A stretch of 8,927 bases of DNA from Actinomycetes bacterium. GTDB taxonomy: Bacteria > Actinomycetota > Actinomycetes > Actinomycetales > Cellulomonadaceae. The stretch spans positions 1 to 8,927 of the forward strand of contig JAEYXM010000016.1 of NCBI GenBank assembly GCA_023428465.1, read 5' to 3'. Shown in pieces: positions 7,400-8,927 of the stretch. Position numbers and translations under genes: made by a program. The notes under the pieces were generated by a model, which was not told the DNA's origin, made no database searches, and saw only the letters and a list, made by a program, of their open reading frames with translations. The first letter of the stretch is position 1. Every line of letters begins with the position of its first letter.

Positions 7400-7405
7400 T
7401 ACCCT
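7400..7405 (+). promoter_or_regulatory. Likely leaderless -10 of the HIT gene
   Basis: TACCCT (TAnnnT) is followed by six bases, GGCCAC, and then the ATG at 7412, the exact distance for transcription to begin on the start codon. No Shine-Dalgarno lies before that ATG. No clear -35 is found, and readthrough from rsmE (28-base gap) is an equally possible source of transcript. Confidence 0.45.
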
Positions 7406-7411
7406 GGCCAC

Positions 7412-7765
7412 ATGGCGCACCGAACGGTCTCCGACTGCCTGTTCTGCCGGATCGTCGCCGGCGAGATCCCTGCGACGGTCGTCGCGGGGAACGACCACGC
7501 GATCGCGTTCCGCGACCTCAACCCGCAGGCCCCTGTGCACGTCCTCGTCGTGCCGCGCGACCACCACCAGGACGTCGGGCAGCTCGCCGCGGCGGACCCC
7601 GCGCTGCTCGCGGCGCTCGTGGCCCTTGCCCAGGACGTCGCGCAGGCCGAGGCCGGCGGGCAGTTCCGCCTGGTCTTCAACACGGGGGAGGAGGCCGGTC
7701 AGTCCGTCTTCCACGTGCACGGCCACGTCATCGGCGGCAGCCGGCTCGGGTGGTCGCCCGCATGA
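7412..7765 (+). CDS. HIT-family nucleotide-binding protein (Hint type)
   Basis: 117-residue histidine-triad protein, the usual Hint/PKCI branch size. Such proteins hydrolyse nucleoside phosphoramidates or AMP-lysine-like conjugates; the physiological substrate in bacteria is unsettled. The HxHxHxx triad is HVHGHVI (H101, H103, H105). SDCLFCRIVAGEIP (7-20) is the family's opening, with Cys9-x2-Cys12 as the zinc-binding pair found in many bacterial members. AFRDLNPQAPVHVLVVPRDH (32-51) is the typical strand and nucleotide-binding stretch, and NTGEEAGQSVFH precedes the triad. The ATG at 7412 is chosen because it begins this conserved opening; an upstream ATG in the same frame at 7184 lies inside rsmE and gives non-family sequence. 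It sits between rsmE and phoH, a common actinobacterial order. Regulation seems partly independent because of its own -10. Confidence 0.94.
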   Translation: MAHRTVSDCLFCRIVAGEIPATVVAGNDHAIAFRDLNPQAPVHVLVVPRDHHQDVGQLAAADPALLAALVALAQDVAQAEAGGQFRLVFNTGEEAGQSVFHVHGHVIGGSRLGWSPA

Positions 7766-7775
7766 CCCACGTGGT

Positions 7776-7781
7776 TAGCAT
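7776..7781 (+). promoter_or_regulatory. Candidate -10 for phoH-ybeY
   Basis: TAGCAT fits TAnnnT in the 64-base gap between the HIT gene and phoH, and would start transcription near 7788, leaving a short leader containing the GAGGAGG at 7801-7807. No -35 is recognisable, so this is weak. Confidence 0.3.
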
Positions 7782-7800
7782 GACGCCACCCACGAGCGAC

Positions 7801-7807
7801 GAGGAGG
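7801..7807 (+). promoter_or_regulatory. Displaced Shine-Dalgarno ahead of phoH
   Basis: GAGGAGG is an excellent anti-16S match but its end is 22 bases from the ATG at 7830, too far for normal initiation. Seven bases after it, in the phoH frame, is GTA (7815-7817), one base from a GTG start; the frame from there to 7830 is open and would add MAADP before the ATG. See the finding on this point. Confidence 0.6.
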
Positions 7808-7829
7808 CCCGGTCGTAGCGGCCGATCCC

Positions 7830-8843
7830 ATGGCAACCACACCTCCAGGCGACGCCGGTGCCGGCGACGTCGAGCACCGCATCATCGTCCCCGCACACCT
7901 GCCCGCCGTCGTGGTCCTGGGCCCGGGGGACGAGGTCCTCCGGGCGATCGAGGCCGGCTTCCCCCGCGTGCGCGTGCACGCCCGGGGAGACCAGATCACG
8001 TTGCACGGCCCGCCGTCGGACGTCGGGCTCGCCACGCGTCTTCTCGACGAGCTCCTCGAGGTCGCCGCGACAGACACCCCGGTGACCGCGGACGTCGTGA
8101 CGCGCGCGGTGCGCATGCTCACCGGGGCCGTCACGAGCCGGCCCGCCGAGGTGCTCACGCACAACATCCTGTCCACGCGCGGCCGGACCATCCGGCCGAA
8201 GACCGTGGGTCAGAAGACGTACGTCGACGCCATCGACCGGAACACGATCACCTTCGGCATCGGCCCGGCGGGCACGGGCAAGACGTACCTGGCCATGGCC
8301 AAGGCCGTCCAGGCGCTGCAGGCCAAGCAGGTCAACCGGATCGTGCTGACGCGCCCCGCGGTCGAGGCGGGGGAGCGGCTCGGGTTCCTGCCCGGCACCC
8401 TCAGCGAGAAGATCGACCCCTACCTGCGGCCGCTGTACGACGCGCTGCACGACATGGTCGACCCGGACTCGATCCCACGGCTCATGGAGGCGGGCACCGT
8501 GGAGGTCGCCCCCCTGGCCTACATGCGCGGACGGACGCTCAACGACGCGTTCATCATCCTCGACGAGGCGCAGAACACCTCCAGCGACCAGATGAAGATG
8601 TTCCTCACGCGCCTGGGCTTCGGGTCGCGGATGGTGGTCACCGGGGACGTCACCCAGGTCGACCTGCCTGGGGCGACGACCTCCGGGCTGCGCGTGGTCG
8701 AGGGGATCCTCTCGGGTGTCGACGACGTCGCGTTCTGCCGCCTGACCTCCGAGGACGTCGTCCGGCACCGCCTGGTGGGGGACATCATCGACGCGTACGC
8801 GCGCTGGGACGTGAGCCGGCCCGACCGGGAGGGTGCGCGGTGA
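7830..8843 (+). CDS. phoH: PhoH-family ATPase (YbeZ)
   Basis: 337-residue P-loop ATPase of the PhoH/YbeZ family, associated with YbeY in rRNA processing and ribosome quality control and, in some bacteria, with RNA unwinding. The N-terminal KH-like part (about 15-75, HRIIVPAHLPAVVVLGPGDEV) is usual. Walker A is GPAGTGKT (145-152), Walker B is FIILDEAQN (241-249), and TRPAVEAGERLGFLPG (174-189) and VVTGDVTQVDLP (269-280) are the most conserved family blocks. The ATG at 7830 is the first canonical start in frame, but a strong ribosome site 22 bases upstream suggests the native start may be five codons earlier. The stop overlaps the ybeY start by four bases, so the two are translated together. 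Length fits the short YbeZ class without an N-terminal PIN domain, as opposed to PhoH2. Confidence 0.95.
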   Translation: MATTPPGDAGAGDVEHRIIVPAHLPAVVVLGPGDEVLRAIEAGFPRVRVHARGDQITLHGPPSDVGLATRLLDELLEVAATDTPVTADVVTRAVRMLTGAVTSRPAEVLTHNILSTRGRTIRPKTVGQKTYVDAIDRNTITFGIGPAGTGKTYLAMAKAVQALQAKQVNRIVLTRPAVEAGERLGFLPGTLSEKIDPYLRPLYDALHDMVDPDSIPRLMEAGTVEVAPLAYMRGRTLNDAFIILDEAQNTSSDQMKMFLTRLGFGSRMVVTGDVTQVDLPGATTSGLRVVEGILSGVDDVAFCRLTSEDVVRHRLVGDIIDAYARWDVSRPDREGAR

Positions 8844-8927
8844 GCGTCGAGGACAACAACGAGTCGGGCCACGAGCTCGACGAGGCCGAGTTCGCCGCCC
8901 TGGCCCGCCACGTGCTCGACGCGATGC
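8840..8927 (+). CDS. ybeY: Endoribonuclease YbeY, N-terminus only
   Basis: First 29 codons of the rRNA-maturation endoribonuclease YbeY; the window ends before the catalytic HxxxHxxxxxH zinc motif. The visible start, MSVEDNNESG, then ELDEAEFAALARHVLDAM, matches the usual actinobacterial YbeY opening. The GTG at 8840 overlaps the phoH stop (GTGA), and GGGAGG (8828-8833) gives a ribosome site inside the end of phoH. YbeY trims 16S rRNA 3' ends and takes part in ribosome quality control, often with the PhoH/YbeZ partner encoded just upstream. Identification rests on a short stretch plus position. Confidence 0.85.
   Translation, partial: MSVEDNNESGHELDEAEFAALARHVLDAM

Noticed and set aside
7766..7795. 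Possible hairpin terminator after the HIT gene (GTGG ... CCAC)
   Set aside because: Only 4-5 paired bases around a 9-base centre; too weak to call a terminator.

Overview
The window comes from a high-GC actinobacterium. Codon third positions are strongly G/C, GTG starts are frequent, and several -10 hexamers sit exactly where a leaderless transcript would begin. The gene order hemW - hrcA - dnaJ - rsmE - HIT - phoH - ybeY is the conserved actinobacterial chaperone/RNA-maintenance neighbourhood. Protein flavour resembles Cellulomonadaceae/Micrococcales; that placement is inference from memory of the families, not from a search.

Layout. 1-1346 (minus strand): an accessory two-gene unit, a MerR-family regulator followed by an aldo/keto reductase that runs off the left edge. 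Its promoter, 1354-1384, has the 19-bp spacer typical of MerR-controlled promoters with a dyad inside it. 1462-2700 (plus): hemW, a radical-SAM heme chaperone. 2743-2780: a perfect 17-bp-stem hairpin serving as terminator between convergent genes. 2797-3294 (minus): a small membrane protein with a Pro-rich N-tail and a DUF4870 domain. 3452-4294 (minus): a DUF3097 protein, divergent from hrcA. 4355-4381: a CIRCE operator just downstream of the hrcA -10. 4443-7383 (plus): hrcA, dnaJ (DnaJ2 type) and rsmE, tightly packed and probably one heat-responsive operon. 7412-7765: a HIT-family protein with its own likely leaderless start. 7830-8927: phoH (ybeZ) overlapping ybeY, which is cut by the right edge.

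How the genes work together. HrcA represses its own operon through CIRCE, so DnaJ2 (and by co-transcription RsmE) should rise on heat shock. RsmE, PhoH/YbeZ and YbeY all act on rRNA maturation or modification, so the right half is a proteostasis and ribosome-quality block. HemW handles heme delivery. The MerR-reductase pair is the only clearly accessory piece.

I do not see a new multi-gene system, mobile element, CRISPR array, tRNA or rRNA. No gene-free stretch exceeds 300 bases. The more interesting points are at the level of gene starts: possible leaderless promoters, a 9-codon ORF ahead of hemW, and a phoH Shine-Dalgarno facing a GTA where a GTG would be expected. The Toprim-like pattern in the DUF3097 protein is also worth checking.
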